Shown here: positions 28,426 through 37,496 of the stretch, in pieces
Position numbering within the stretch: position 1 is the stretch's first letter
Layout: every line of letters begins with the position of its first letter
Source of the DNA: Bacillota bacterium
GTDB taxonomy: Bacteria; Bacillota; UBA4882; UBA8346
Assembly: GCA_023426245.1 (NCBI GenBank)
Contig: JAFABB010000028.1
Span: forward strand, 181,379-245,378
Reading direction: 5' to 3'
Length of the DNA: 64,000 nt
Position numbers and translations under genes: made by a program
Notes under the pieces: model-generated
Told to the model about the DNA's origin: nothing
Seen by the model: the letters and a program-made list of their open reading frames with translations, nothing else
The model's database searches: none

Positions 28426-29466
28426 ATGAACAATTATCTTAAAGATATCTTGGATCAACCCCGAAGTTTACGGCAAGCTTTCAAAACTTACATTGATCCT
28501 GAAAACCTTCAAAAAATGAAGGACTTGTCCAAATCAAAATTTGATAAAATCATTTTTACGGGTATGGGAAGCTCCCATTATGCATGTTATGGCGCCAGTA
28601 TCCTTTTGAACCAAAACGGCTTTTTCACCATGGTCAAGTCTACCAGCCAGCTTTTACACTATGAATTGAACTTGATCAATGAACGGACTTTGCTCGTTAT
28701 GGTATCCCAGTCCGGTGAAAGCGGGGAGATTGTCAGCCTGATTTCCAAATTGAGTCCCCAATGTCCGGTGGTTGCTATTACCAATAATCCCGAAAGCACG
28801 TTAGGGAGACGGGGCAATCATATCTTTCTTCTCCAAGTGGCGGATGAAGAGTCGGTCTCTACCAGGACTTACCTCTCATCCCTCATAATATTGAACTTGG
28901 TGGCCCAATCTCTTCTAAAACGACTGGATGAGGTGACAATTCAGCAATATCGGAAGGCCCTTGACGATATGGAACAATTTTTGTCAGGCTATTCCGAGAC
29001 CCTGGAAAAGTTGAAGGCCTTTTTGAAATTCCCACCGTATGTATGTTTAGTGGGAAGAGGGTATGCTCATAGCACAATTCATGCAGGAGCCTTGTTTATC
29101 AAGGAGGCGGTTAAATATCCTTCCATCAGTCTTGACAGCGGGGAATTCCGGCATGGACCTTTTGAAATGGTGGATGGGAACTTCACCGGCATTATCGTCG
29201 CTCCCGAAGGGTTGACCTATGACATCAGCCGTAAATTGGCTTTAAACATTATCGATAGGGGCGGTAAGGTTCTTTTTATCACCAACCAGGATCCGCATAT
29301 TTCCCATGAAGGATTTATGGCCATCCAGTTCCCGCCGAGGGAGGAGTTCTTAACGCCGATTTTGGATATATTGCCGATCCAGTTGACTGTCAATCTCCTT
29401 GCCGAATCCAGAAATTTAGAGGTCGGCAAATTCAGGTGGTCATCCAAGATTACCAATATCGAATAA
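28426..29466 (+). CDS. SIS-domain sugar isomerase/deglycase (FrlB/AgaS/GlmS-C-like)
   Basis: This protein of about 346 residues has two SIS domains. The first has ITGMGSSHYA-like sequence (IIFTGMGSSHYACYGA), VMVSQSGESGEIVSL and VAITNNPESTLG; the second has LVGRGYAHSTIHAGALFIKE and DSGEFRHGPFEMV. These match the isomerase half of GlmS and fructosamine-6-phosphate deglycases (FrlB). Together with a PfkB kinase, deglycation or deamination of a phosphorylated Amadori compound or amino sugar is likely. The ATG at 28426 is 11 bases after AAGGAG; TTG 28402 is an alternative. It is the last gene of the operon. Confidence 0.85.
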   Translation: MNNYLKDILDQPRSLRQAFKTYIDPENLQKMKDLSKSKFDKIIFTGMGSSHYACYGASILLNQNGFFTMVKSTSQLLHYELNLINERTLLVMVSQSGESGEIVSLISKLSPQCPVVAITNNPESTLGRRGNHIFLLQVADEESVSTRTYLSSLIILNLVAQSLLKRLDEVTIQQYRKALDDMEQFLSGYSETLEKLKAFLKFPPYVCLVGRGYAHSTIHAGALFIKEAVKYPSISLDSGEFRHGPFEMVDGNFTGIIVAPEGLTYDISRKLALNIIDRGGKVLFITNQDPHISHEGFMAIQFPPREEFLTPILDILPIQLTVNLLAESRNLEVGKFRWSSKITNIE

Positions 29467-29515
29467 CCACAGTTCCGTGGGTTTGCGACGCTTAGGTTTT
29501 ATTACTTTATTCAAT

Positions 29516-29550
29516 GGTAAAAAGGAGACCGCTTTTTGGCGGTCTCCCGG
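29516..29550 (-). terminator. Terminator of the small hydrophobic peptide gene (minus strand)
   Basis: GGAGACCGC and GCGGTCTCC form a 9-bp stem. On the minus strand it is followed by TTTTTACC, so it terminates the leftward gene, and possibly the rightward one too. Confidence 0.75.
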
Positions 29551-29579
29551 GAGGAACTAAATTTAATGCCATTAAGGCA

Positions 29580-29744
29580 TTAATGGACACTGGGGCGCGT
29601 CATATCAAGCAAACCTAATACGACGTGGGCAAGACCGAAACCTAGGATACCGGCTCCCCATTTACTTTTCAAGAAGAACGCCCCGATACCTGAAACAGCC
29701 GCACCGGTTCCGGTAACAGCCAAACTGGTAGTAGTTGCCTTCAA
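29580..29744 (-). CDS. Small hydrophobic glycine-rich membrane peptide (54 aa)
   Basis: The start is TTG 29744, preceded on the minus strand by GGGAGGTG, a strong ribosome binding site; an upstream ATG at 29804 lacks one. The peptide has a threonine/glycine-rich first half and GAGILGFGLAHVVLGLLDM near the end. I recall similar short GFGLAHVVLG-type peptides in anaerobic Bacillota, some misnamed asparagine synthase; no function is known. It has its own terminator and is divergent from the Spo0E-like gene. Confidence 0.7.
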   Translation of the reverse strand: MKATTTSLAVTGTGAAVSGIGAFFLKSKWGAGILGFGLAHVVLGLLDMTRPSVH

Positions 29745-29876
29745 GTTAACACCTCCCGGGAATATTTTCTCCGATCTTTTGCTGGTTATGATCGAATAAC
29801 CCAAATGACAAATTTAGATATCCCATCATGATTCGCAGCGAATTTTAAAATTGAAAGAGCGCAAGTGAGGTGCGAT

Positions 29877-30059
29877 ATGGCTGCCGATTCAGGGAATCAA
29901 CTTGAGAGTCAGATTGAGGTCCTCCGGATGAGGATGCAAAATCTTTGGAGAGAACGTGGATATATTGATGAAGCTGTTTTAAGAATCAGCATGGAATTGG
30001 ATCAATTACTCAATGAGTACCAACGGTTATGGAAACAAAACGCAAGTTGTCAAAAATGA
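29877..30059 (+). CDS. Spo0E-like aspartyl-phosphate phosphatase
   Basis: This small protein of about 60 residues has a helical hairpin and the Spo0E-family core SxELDQLLNEYQ (about 38-49). Spo0E-type proteins remove phosphate from Spo0A~P and delay sporulation. ATG 29877 follows GAGGTG closely; GTG 29865 is an alternative. A paralogue lies at 37786-38031 (both contain the pattern MQxLWxxRGYxDE). A terminator follows. Confidence 0.85.
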   Translation: MAADSGNQLESQIEVLRMRMQNLWRERGYIDEAVLRISMELDQLLNEYQRLWKQNASCQK

Positions 30060-30133
30060 AAATGAGTGGATTTTTTGATTTTTGGTGACCACAGGGACTC
30101 ATGGCGCTGTAGAATAGTGGATATCGATAGGTA

Positions 30134-30168
30134 GGAGAGGATGCCTCGGGCGGTCCTCTCTTTTTTTT
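30134..30168 (+). terminator. Rho-independent terminator after the Spo0E-like gene
   Basis: GAGAGGATGCC and GGCGGTCCTCTC pair around a short loop and are followed by eight T residues. Confidence 0.85.
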
Positions 30169-30206
30169 GAAGGACAGTGGGGGTAAAAGAAAAAAATTCT
30201 GACGAC

Positions 30207-30309
30207 GGAAAGAATGATTTTTACTGGAAAGAATTCATTGGATGACAGAAAGAATTATTTTTGTGCTGGAAAGAATTCATTGAATAATGGAAAGAATGAT
30301 TTCCGTGAT
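30207..30309. repeat. 21-bp tandem repeat, five units
   Basis: Units begin at 30207 (19 bp), 30226, 30247, 30268 and 30289 and share GGAAAGAATxxxTT. The period is seven codons, but no plausible gene uses either strand: the plus strand has stops and the minus frame has no ribosome binding site. Confidence 0.8.
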
Positions 30310-30357
30310 AAAATGATGAATCGGTGAAATCCTGGTCCGAATTTGCTACAGAGTCAT

Positions 30358-30452
30358 CCACCCCAGCTTTGCTGGGACAACGATGTCGCGCATCAATGCG
30401 CGCGAAAATACTGCCGGGGTGGCTGTCCGATGGCGGCTCGCAAAACGAGCCG
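30358..30452. repeat. Multi-hairpin element
   Basis: Three tight hairpins occur in 95 bases: CCAGC-TTT-GCTGG (about 30363), CGCGCAT-CA-ATGCGCG (about 30389) and CGGCTCG-CAAAA-CGAGCCG (about 30434). An outer pair CCACCCC (30358-30364)/GGGGTGG (30416-30422) could enclose the first two. No gene is present. Confidence 0.65.
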
Positions 30453-31135
30453 AAGTATCCAGGGTGAAAGTATTTTCTAGATAGACACGGAGAGACAGAG
30501 GAAGGCAGGAAGAAATTTTGAATGAATCCGGCGTCTTTGAATATGTGGGCATTTTTCAATGAAAGGAAAAAGTATTTTTTTTAAACCAATGGAGCGACTT
30601 TCATTCATTTTAATTAATAACAACGATTGATTGGTTTACCAATGATATTGCAAGGGGCCTATAAATGATCGATATTGTAAATATTTAGTTTATTTTAATA
30701 TATATTTACAATTAGTATAAGTGGTGTTAATATTATAATATCACTGTATAGTTGCAAAATTGTTAAACTATCTTGATTGTTTTAATAAAATCAAATGAAG
30801 ATTAGATAAAATTAACTGAACCCTCGGGGATAGATGGGACGATTGAAAAAAAGCCGAGGGGAATGATGGGAGTTGTTTTTTTCATATTGAAAATAATCGA
30901 GGCAAATTGGATGGGCGCCAGTAATGGCTCTTAACATTGAAATTGATAGATTTATCGGTGATTTATGGTATCTAACCTTGCAAATTCTTACTGTCCATTG
31001 ACGGGGTTTTTAGTTGAACATGGAATGAATCAAGGAGTTGCAAACCGCTACAAGGAACCAAACGAACGGACATTTGTAGCCATCAAGGCCTTAAAGAAAA
31101 GTGCCTTGAAAAATAAATGTTAGGAGGAAAAGAAG
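30453..31135. other. AT-rich gene-free region upstream of the secreted peptidase gene
   Basis: No open frame with a ribosome binding site is seen. It holds an AT-rich stretch (30600-30800) with the near-palindrome GTGTTAATATTATAATATCAC (30724), and a possible leader hairpin CCCTCGG (30821-30827)/CCGAGGG (30854-30860). It presumably contains the promoter of the gene at 31136; I could not place a clear -35/-10 pair. Confidence 0.4.
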
Positions 31136-32596
31136 ATGTCTAGGTCTTTAAAATGGAAACGGGTTTTATTTTTACTTTCTATGGTCACAAGCGTCGTGGC
31201 CGTAATGATAGGTGCTAGTTTAACCACAGCAATGGCTGAGACGATAAACTTTAGTTCCGGAATGGAAACTCAACAAATCCAGCCCACATTCTCCGACACC
31301 ATTGCCTATTCATTCAATGTTAATGGTTATCTGTCGGGAATCAATCCCGAATGCAGCATCAGACAGGAAATTGCCCATAGTGGTTCCAAAGCCATCATGT
31401 ATTCCGGGACGGATACCAATGCCACTACTTCTTTTTGTTATTTCAAAGTGTTTAAAGTCGACATCCCCGTCACCAGTGATACCAATTTGAGTTATTGGAT
31501 TTATCCGCAAAATGACAATGGAAGGTATGTAGCGGTTGATTTTGAGTGCAGCGACGGCACTACCTTGAGAGATTGCGGTGCTACGGATTCCAACGGTATC
31601 AGCATGCATCCCAAGGCCGGCCGGGGAACTGTCAACACTTGGACCAATATTACCAGTAATGTCGGCGCTTGGCTTCATGGTAAAACCATCCGCTATATTA
31701 TCATCGGTTATGACCGGCCGGAAGCGACGGGGGGGTTTCGAGGATATATCGATGATATCAAAATATCCAAGACTTCAACTTTGGCAGCCCCGGCTGCCAC
31801 CTGGCAGGAACACTGGTTTGAACATAACCAGCTGGTTAAACTGCAATATTATGATGATCAGGTGGCGGTTTACTTTGACGCTGATATGGCCGGTACCACT
31901 TCAAGCTGGATCTTTCCCCTGGTGAGCACGCTATGGATGTATACCAAGAGTATTTACGGGACTTTCGGCAGTGATCCCCGGTTATATGTGGTGGTTCACC
32001 GCAGCAGGTACTCGGGGGGGCACCCCTCAACCTGGTTCGATAGCAGTCATGACTACCACAACACCATCGACGTTGGCGGTAGTGATTTTGGCAGTGCTTC
32101 CGGTTGGAACATTAAGATACTCCTGCATGAGGTTTCCCATATTGTTGAGTTAGCTTCTTATGGTTGCCACGGTTCACCCTCGGCCAAACTGTGGGGGGAT
32201 AGTAAATTTGCCGAAATATACCAATACGATGCCCTGATCGGTATGGGCATGAGCAGCGAAGCCCAAGCGGAGTATGATGAATATCTCAGTTCAACGGATG
32301 GAAACGGCTATTATTGGTTTCGGGATTGGTTCTATCCCATTTGGTCGCAACATGGGAAAGCCATGGCGCTGACCGGATTTTTTAAATTGCTTGGCCAGTA
32401 TTTCCCGAAGGCATCGAATGGCTATGATTATGCCTCCAGTCTGAACTGGGGTGAATTTTATCACTTCTGGAGCGGGGCGGCTGGGTCCAATTTGAAATCC
32501 CAAGCGATCGCGGCCTTTGGATGGGATTCTACCAAGGATTCCCAATGGAATACGGCGCGCAGTACTTTCTCTGCCATAACTTCTTTATATGAATGA
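31136..32596 (+). CDS. Secreted putative zinc metallopeptidase with N-terminal beta-sandwich
   Basis: The 486-residue protein has a signal peptide (VLFLLSMVTSVVAVMIGASL, cleavage near AMAE at about 35). A beta-sandwich carbohydrate-binding-like domain follows (about 36-215: GGFRGYIDDIKIS at its end). The C-terminal domain (225-486) carries LLHEVSHIVE (about 329-338), an HExxH zinc motif, and FAEIYQYD about 23 residues later, whose glutamate could be the third ligand as in gluzincins. I do not recognise the exact peptidase family. A GGAGG site precedes the ATG. Its neighbour is a secreted GH3 enzyme, which suggests shared use on plant or cell-wall material. Confidence 0.65.
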   Translation: MSRSLKWKRVLFLLSMVTSVVAVMIGASLTTAMAETINFSSGMETQQIQPTFSDTIAYSFNVNGYLSGINPECSIRQEIAHSGSKAIMYSGTDTNATTSFCYFKVFKVDIPVTSDTNLSYWIYPQNDNGRYVAVDFECSDGTTLRDCGATDSNGISMHPKAGRGTVNTWTNITSNVGAWLHGKTIRYIIIGYDRPEATGGFRGYIDDIKISKTSTLAAPAATWQEHWFEHNQLVKLQYYDDQVAVYFDADMAGTTSSWIFPLVSTLWMYTKSIYGTFGSDPRLYVVVHRSRYSGGHPSTWFDSSHDYHNTIDVGGSDFGSASGWNIKILLHEVSHIVELASYGCHGSPSAKLWGDSKFAEIYQYDALIGMGMSSEAQAEYDEYLSSTDGNGYYWFRDWFYPIWSQHGKAMALTGFFKLLGQYFPKASNGYDYASSLNWGEFYHFWSGAAGSNLKSQAIAAFGWDSTKDSQWNTARSTFSAITSLYE

Positions 32597-32615
32597 ATCT
32601 TACTAGCCCGGTTTT

Positions 32616-32749
32616 GGAGCTGTCCCAAAAGGGAATTTTACGATAAAGAAATACAATATATTGAAACCGACACATTCGATGAAGTCGCGTGTGTACGCGA
32701 TATATATTGTATTTCTTATTGATTTCGAATTACTTTTTAGACAGCCTCA
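32616..32749. repeat. Palindromic element, copy B (134 bp)
   Basis: The ends are GAGCTGTCCCAAAAG and CTTTTTAGACAGCCTC. The inner arms AAAGAAATACAATATAT and ATATATTGTATTTCTT are inverted repeats. It is nearly identical to copy C over most of its length. Confidence 0.85.
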
Positions 32750-32776
32750 TTTTAAATTCAATGAAAAGGAGGAGAA

Positions 32777-35700
32777 ATGATGAACACGAAGAACGGCATC
32801 ATTGTTATTGTCCTGCTGCTCGGGTTATTCATGATTATGACGGCAGTGCATTCGGCGACCAGCGCCACTACAACCTGGTATTTATATAACAGCGCAGTAT
32901 CCGGAGTGGCGCCCGCCGGGGAAATCCTGCAATCGGCTCAAAGCGATACGGAAGGGTGGCAACCTACCCGTTCCATCACCACGGCCCCGCTATACTGGTA
33001 TTCGGAGCCGCAAACCTGTACCTATGCCGCAGGAAATTGGCAGTTCATTTTGTGGACCGCCAGTCCCGGCAAAGCAACCATGGTGCAAGCTGAAGTTTAT
33101 CGTACCAACCCTGATGGCAGCGGAGGGGCGCTGGTCTGCAGCCAGCAACTGGATGTCAATACCACCGGTGGAGGCAATCATTCTTCAACCTATACTTACA
33201 ACGCCGTCCCGGCGGTCACCCTGTCCAATCAACGATTGATGGTGAAGATCTTTAAAGTATCCGGCAGTGATGTCACCATGGCTTATAACACCAATGATTT
33301 TCCAACCCGTTTACTGACCACGCCGATAAGTACAGAACCCACTCCCACTCCAACACCGACGGCGGCTCCAGGCAAAGCCATTCCGGGGTTGGTTGACGCT
33401 GCAAGTTACGATGCCATGTTCGGTATCGATACGGAAATCTGCTCCGAGGGCGGGCTGGATGTAGGTTGGACCGATGCGGGCGACTGGATGGATTATCATG
33501 TCACTGTGGCGGTAAGCGGTAATTATCTGGTGGAATTTAGGGCATCCAGCCCCTATGCCAACACGCAATTTCAGTTGAAGAACGGTGCCCAGGTTTTGGC
33601 GACCGTGACTATTCCCAATACCGGCGGCTGGCAAGCCTGGACCAATGTGGCGGCCAACGTCAACTTGACAGCCGGTACTCAAACTCTGCGTATCGTAGCC
33701 GTAACCAACGGCTGGAACCTGCGTTCCATCAACTTTAGCTCTCTTGGGAGCGCGATAACGGTTCCGGTCCAAGGCTCATACATTCAGTATATCCAGCTCG
33801 GCTATTCGCCGGCTGATTTAGATGGCGTTTCCACTTTGATCTCTCAAAATACCACTATCAGCCAGAAAGTCCGTTATAATGTCGGCACCGTGGTTACTAT
33901 GAGTGTCCGTTATTTGACCGATCCGAAGTCGATTCGGTTTTCCACCACTGACGCCGCCGGCAATATCATCAGCGGCAATCCCTTAACTTTTACAGTGTTG
34001 CCGACTTCGGTGGTGAATGTGGAGATACTGGAGGCGACTCCGACTCTAACTCCCACCCCGACTCCCACCGGTCCCAGCATTACCCCTACCCCCACCCCGA
34101 CTCCGGTTGAAGGGGCCTTCAATGTTTTAGGGCCTGATAAGGGCCAGATAGTCACCACGACCCGGACCCCGGTGTTGAGTTGGGAAAGGTATGCTGGAAC
34201 GGTAAAATATGAAGTATGGCTCAATATTTCCCGCACCGACTATGACTGGCGTGCCGTCGGAAACTTGCTGGACCGCTATACCAAAGTCGGAGAAACCGGT
34301 GAGACCAGTTTCTCGGCGCCCGAATTGCCGGACCGCTGGACTTACAAATGGTATGTGGTAGCCATTGATGGTGCAGGATCAAGAGCCCAATCGGATATCG
34401 GCCAATTCAGCGTCTATCTGCCCGTTCTGGAAGGGGTGAATGACGGAGTCAATATCGTCAACGGTTGTCGCGATCTGAATAAAAACGGGACCATCGAACC
34501 GTTTGAAGATTGGCATTTGCCCATTGCCACCCGGCTTGTTGATCTGATGTCCCGCTTGACCAATGAGGAAAAATTCCGCCAGTGCTTCTATGGTGCTGAA
34601 AGTGATAATCCCATGAATGGTTTCTCGTTTTCCTACGGTGTCGAAGACGGGATGACCACAACCCAGCAAAGTTGCGCCAAGACCCGGATGGGTATTCCGA
34701 CCGCCTTTGCCGGGGACAAGATTCACGGCTGGAAAACCATTTATCCCACCGAGTTGGGGCTGGCCGCCACAGGTGATCCCAATCTGGCCTACCAATGCGG
34801 TAATCTCCAGCGGGTTGAACAAAAATCCGCCGGTTTCACGGGGATGTTGATGCCGCTGGCTGAAGTCGACACCAAAGTGCTGTATCCGCGGTTTCAGGAA
34901 GGTTGCGGCGAAAATGCCGATGAAGCCGCCGCCCTGATTAGAGCCTTGATCTGTGGTTTACAGGGAGGGCCGGAAATAAATCCCCACTCCTTGATGACTA
35001 CGGTGAAACATTGGGCCGGCCAAGGCGCGGGCGGAGAGGGGGCACTCCAGTACGACGCGGTGACCTTCAAATATCATATGAAACCATGGTACGCTGCAGT
35101 CGATGCCAACGCGGCCTCGGTGATGCCGGGATATAATAATAGTCCTTATTTGGACCCCAGCGGTACTGGAGCCAACAACTCCAAACCGGGCATTGACTAT
35201 CTGCACAATGTGATTGGATTTAAAGGTTTTGTGGTCACCGACTGGCTCGGCGCCAATACCAGCCAGACCGTCGCCAGCATGGGCGCCGGGATTGACGTCC
35301 TGGGTGGTGCGCCGGCCTCCAGTTCCGACATGAATGCGGTTATTGCCGCTATCGGACAGGCCAGACTGGATGAGGCGGCTCGCCGGATTCTGGAGACCAA
35401 GCTGAGATTGGGGATGTTTGAAAATCCTTACGGCGATCCCACGACCACCTGGAATGCCTTGGATAACCATAAGATCGTCCTGGGTGCGGCTAAAAAGTCC
35501 ATTACCTTGTTAAAGAATAATGGCGTATTGCCACTACGGCTGAATTCCGGAGACAATCTGGTAGTGGGCGGCCCCAGAGCAACCTGGGTTAACCGGGATA
35601 ACGATCCCAATGTCATTTGGCAGTCAATTTATTATAGCGATCCCTATGCAGTGAATTATGTAACGGCTTTCAAAAACCGCTCGGCCTCCCTTGGAGTCAA

Positions 35701-36223
35701 TGTTTATCAGGATACAGCCCCTTCTGCCAAGGTGGCGGTGGTAGTCATTGGGGAAAACTCCTATACTCACGGTACGGAATGGACGGATAAGAACCCCAAT
35801 ATTCCAGCGGACCAGCTGGCAGTGATTCAAGGGTTCAAGTCGCAGGGCATCAAGGTCGTGACCATTGTGATCACCCCCAGGCCTTATGTGCTGACGAATG
35901 TGGTTGCGCTTTCCGATGCCTTGATCCTGGTGTACCGGGGCGGAACGGCCATTGAAGAAGCGTTGGCCGGGCTATGTTACGGCGATTACCTGCCCTCCGG
36001 GAAACTGCCGTTTCAATTGCCGCGTTCGGTGGATCAAATCGGCACCGACTCCACCGGCAATCAAATTGAAAAGTGGGATTTACCCTATGACCTCGGCGCA
36101 ACCGATGCCGAACGGGCCGAGATCCGGAGCTATATCGCCAGTGATCTGCCAGTTCCCACTGATTACGGTGATCCACTTTATCCCTACGGAGCAGGGAAGC
36201 AAGATTTTACCCCGACGCCTTAA
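32777..36223 (+). CDS. Secreted modular glycoside hydrolase family 3 protein
   Basis: The 1148-residue protein has a signal peptide (IIVIVLLLGLFMIMTAVHSA, about 7-26), an unassigned beta-rich domain (30-180), a PTPTPTPT linker, a CBM6-like module (195-330, DVGWTDAGDWMDYHV), an X2-like beta domain (335-420), a second PTPTP linker, an FN3-like domain (450-550) and a GH3 domain (560-1145). GH3 signs are VKHWAGQG with the KH pair, GFKGFVVTDWLGA (about 815-827) with the nucleophile aspartate, and the second domain beginning KSITLLKNNGVLPLR. The usual C-terminal FnIII-like GH3 domain is absent. It probably releases glucose or xylose from beta-glucans or xylans outside the cell. GGAGGAG precedes two adjacent ATGs. 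Confidence 0.88.
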   Translation: MMNTKNGIIVIVLLLGLFMIMTAVHSATSATTTWYLYNSAVSGVAPAGEILQSAQSDTEGWQPTRSITTAPLYWYSEPQTCTYAAGNWQFILWTASPGKATMVQAEVYRTNPDGSGGALVCSQQLDVNTTGGGNHSSTYTYNAVPAVTLSNQRLMVKIFKVSGSDVTMAYNTNDFPTRLLTTPISTEPTPTPTPTAAPGKAIPGLVDAASYDAMFGIDTEICSEGGLDVGWTDAGDWMDYHVTVAVSGNYLVEFRASSPYANTQFQLKNGAQVLATVTIPNTGGWQAWTNVAANVNLTAGTQTLRIVAVTNGWNLRSINFSSLGSAITVPVQGSYIQYIQLGYSPADLDGVSTLISQNTTISQKVRYNVGTVVTMSVRYLTDPKSIRFSTTDAAGNIISGNPLTFTVLPTSVVNVEILEATPTLTPTPTPTGPSITPTPTPTPVEGAFNVLGPDKGQIVTTTRTPVLSWERYAGTVKYEVWLNISRTDYDWRAVGNLLDRYTKVGETGETSFSAPELPDRWTYKWYVVAIDGAGSRAQSDIGQFSVYLPVLEGVNDGVNIVNGCRDLNKNGTIEPFEDWHLPIATRLVDLMSRLTNEEKFRQCFYGAESDNPMNGFSFSYGVEDGMTTTQQSCAKTRMGIPTAFAGDKIHGWKTIYPTELGLAATGDPNLAYQCGNLQRVEQKSAGFTGMLMPLAEVDTKVLYPRFQEGCGENADEAAALIRALICGLQGGPEINPHSLMTTVKHWAGQGAGGEGALQYDAVTFKYHMKPWYAAVDANAASVMPGYNNSPYLDPSGTGANNSKPGIDYLHNVIGFKGFVVTDWLGANTSQTVASMGAGIDVLGGAPASSSDMNAVIAAIGQARLDEAARRILETKLRLGMFENPYGDPTTTWNALDNHKIVLGAAKKSITLLKNNGVLPLRLNSGDNLVVGGPRATWVNRDNDPNVIWQSIYYSDPYAVNYVTAFKNRSASLGVNVYQDTAPSAKVAVVVIGENSYTHGTEWTDKNPNIPADQLAVIQGFKSQGIKVVTIVITPRPYVLTNVVALSDALILVYRGGTAIEEALAGLCYGDYLPSGKLPFQLPRSVDQIGTDSTGNQIEKWDLPYDLGATDAERAEIRSYIASDLPVPTDYGDPLYPYGAGKQDFTPTP

Positions 36224-36258
36224 GGGGCCTTAAGGGAAAGGGGAGAGCGATTGAGGAA

Positions 36259-36298
36259 TATCAAAAAGGGGCTGCCGTAAAGGCAGCCCCTTTTTGAT
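36259..36298. terminator. Strong bidirectional terminator between convergent genes
   Basis: ATCAAAAAGGGGCTGCC and GGCAGCCCCTTTTTGAT are perfect inverted repeats around GTAAA, with A and T runs on both sides. It serves the GH3 gene and probably the opposing deacetylase gene. Confidence 0.9.
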
Positions 36299-36392
36299 GG
36301 TTAAACCCGGCTGCATCGCCGGTTGAAATTCAAGACCACATTAAGCATGGCGGTAAAATACCAACGATATGTCCGGCTATATTGGCACGGTT

Positions 36393-37496
36393 TCAATATT
36401 TGCTCATGTCATTGGTTTTATCTTGGATTAGGTGATCAAAACACCATGTATTCATATAAAAATCTTTAGCATGTGCGTCGTCATAGCCGGAAACCACAAT
36501 CAGATTGAAACCAATCTCCGGCTTTTGGATTTTGTAAGTGAACTCGCCGCTGGCGTCGGGAGATAAGTCCGCACTGTTTTTCCCGACTTGGATCCGGACC
36601 TTCGCTAACTTGGGGCCGGTCAAGCGGAATTTGATCTGGGGACATTCCGCAACAATGGAGGCATCAACCGGCGAAATAATTTCCAAGGGCAAAGGTTTTG
36701 TACGGAAGAAACTCTCCAAACCCGCTGTTGAAATATTCCGATTCATAATCATCCGCTTTAACCGCAACGGATTTTCATTCACGAAGTTGGTGCCGGTATT
36801 CACAGTGAATATTCCCTCGTATCCCGCCGCAATCGCTCTGGTTTCAATCAGCTGGTTATAGAGCCCAAAGGGATAGGCCAGTAATTTCACTTGAATATTC
36901 AAATGTTTTTCTAAGATTGCTTTGGAACTCTGTAATTGATGGTCCAGCCATTGCAGATACTTCGGATCGCTGATATTGGTATGCGTTCTCACCAGAAACG
37001 GATGATATAAAGTATGGGACTCAATATCCATCCCTGCTGTTACCATTTCTTGAAGCTCAGTCCAAGTGATATATTTTGGGTTTTCCTTCTCAACGACTGC
37101 GCTGGGGTAGACAAAAAAGGTCGCTTTTAAGCCCAGCCTTTTCAAGATCGGAAGAACGTTTTGATAGTGGCTTTTTGAACCATCATCAAAAGTAATAACC
37201 ACCGGTTTGTCGGGAAGAAGCCCGGGGGATTTCTGCATTTTAATAAATTGTAGGGCGGTTATCGGGTGATAGCCCTGATCGATCATGTATTGCAATTGTT
37301 TTTCGAGAGCTTCAGGAGTAACATCATAAACATTATTGCCGTTTGGAATAATCCGGTGGTAGCATAGAATTGGAATGATGGCGTTTTTAGTTGCCGGGGC
37401 GGTTTTTTTAACTGGCGCAGCTGCGTATAAACTGGACATTAAAAAAATTACCACCAGCGGTAATAGATATTGCGACTTACAATTAAATTTTTTCAT
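36393..37496 (-). CDS. Secreted polysaccharide deacetylase (NodB/CE4)
   Basis: The 367-residue protein has an N-terminal signal segment (LLPLVVIFLMSSLYAAA, about 11-27) and a NodB domain (about 40-260): ILCYHRI, PVVITFDDGSKSHYQN with the DD pair (about 102-104), SHTLYHP with the zinc-binding HxxxH (about 160-166), and LLAYPFGLYN. A C-terminal Ig-like domain (about 275-360) follows. Such enzymes remove acetyl groups from peptidoglycan, chitin or poly-N-acetylglucosamine at the cell surface. Its transcription converges on the GH3 gene. Confidence 0.9.
   Translation of the reverse strand: MKKFNCKSQYLLPLVVIFLMSSLYAAAPVKKTAPATKNAIIPILCYHRIIPNGNNVYDVTPEALEKQLQYMIDQGYHPITALQFIKMQKSPGLLPDKPVVITFDDGSKSHYQNVLPILKRLGLKATFFVYPSAVVEKENPKYITWTELQEMVTAGMDIESHTLYHPFLVRTHTNISDPKYLQWLDHQLQSSKAILEKHLNIQVKLLAYPFGLYNQLIETRAIAAGYEGIFTVNTGTNFVNENPLRLKRMIMNRNISTAGLESFFRTKPLPLEIISPVDASIVAECPQIKFRLTGPKLAKVRIQVGKNSADLSPDASGEFTYKIQKPEIGFNLIVVSGYDDAHAKDFYMNTWCFDHLIQDKTNDMSKY

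Noticed and set aside
30821..30860. Riboswitch such as c-di-GMP before the secreted peptidase gene
   Set aside because: Only one simple stem is visible; none of the conserved riboswitch core sequences are present.
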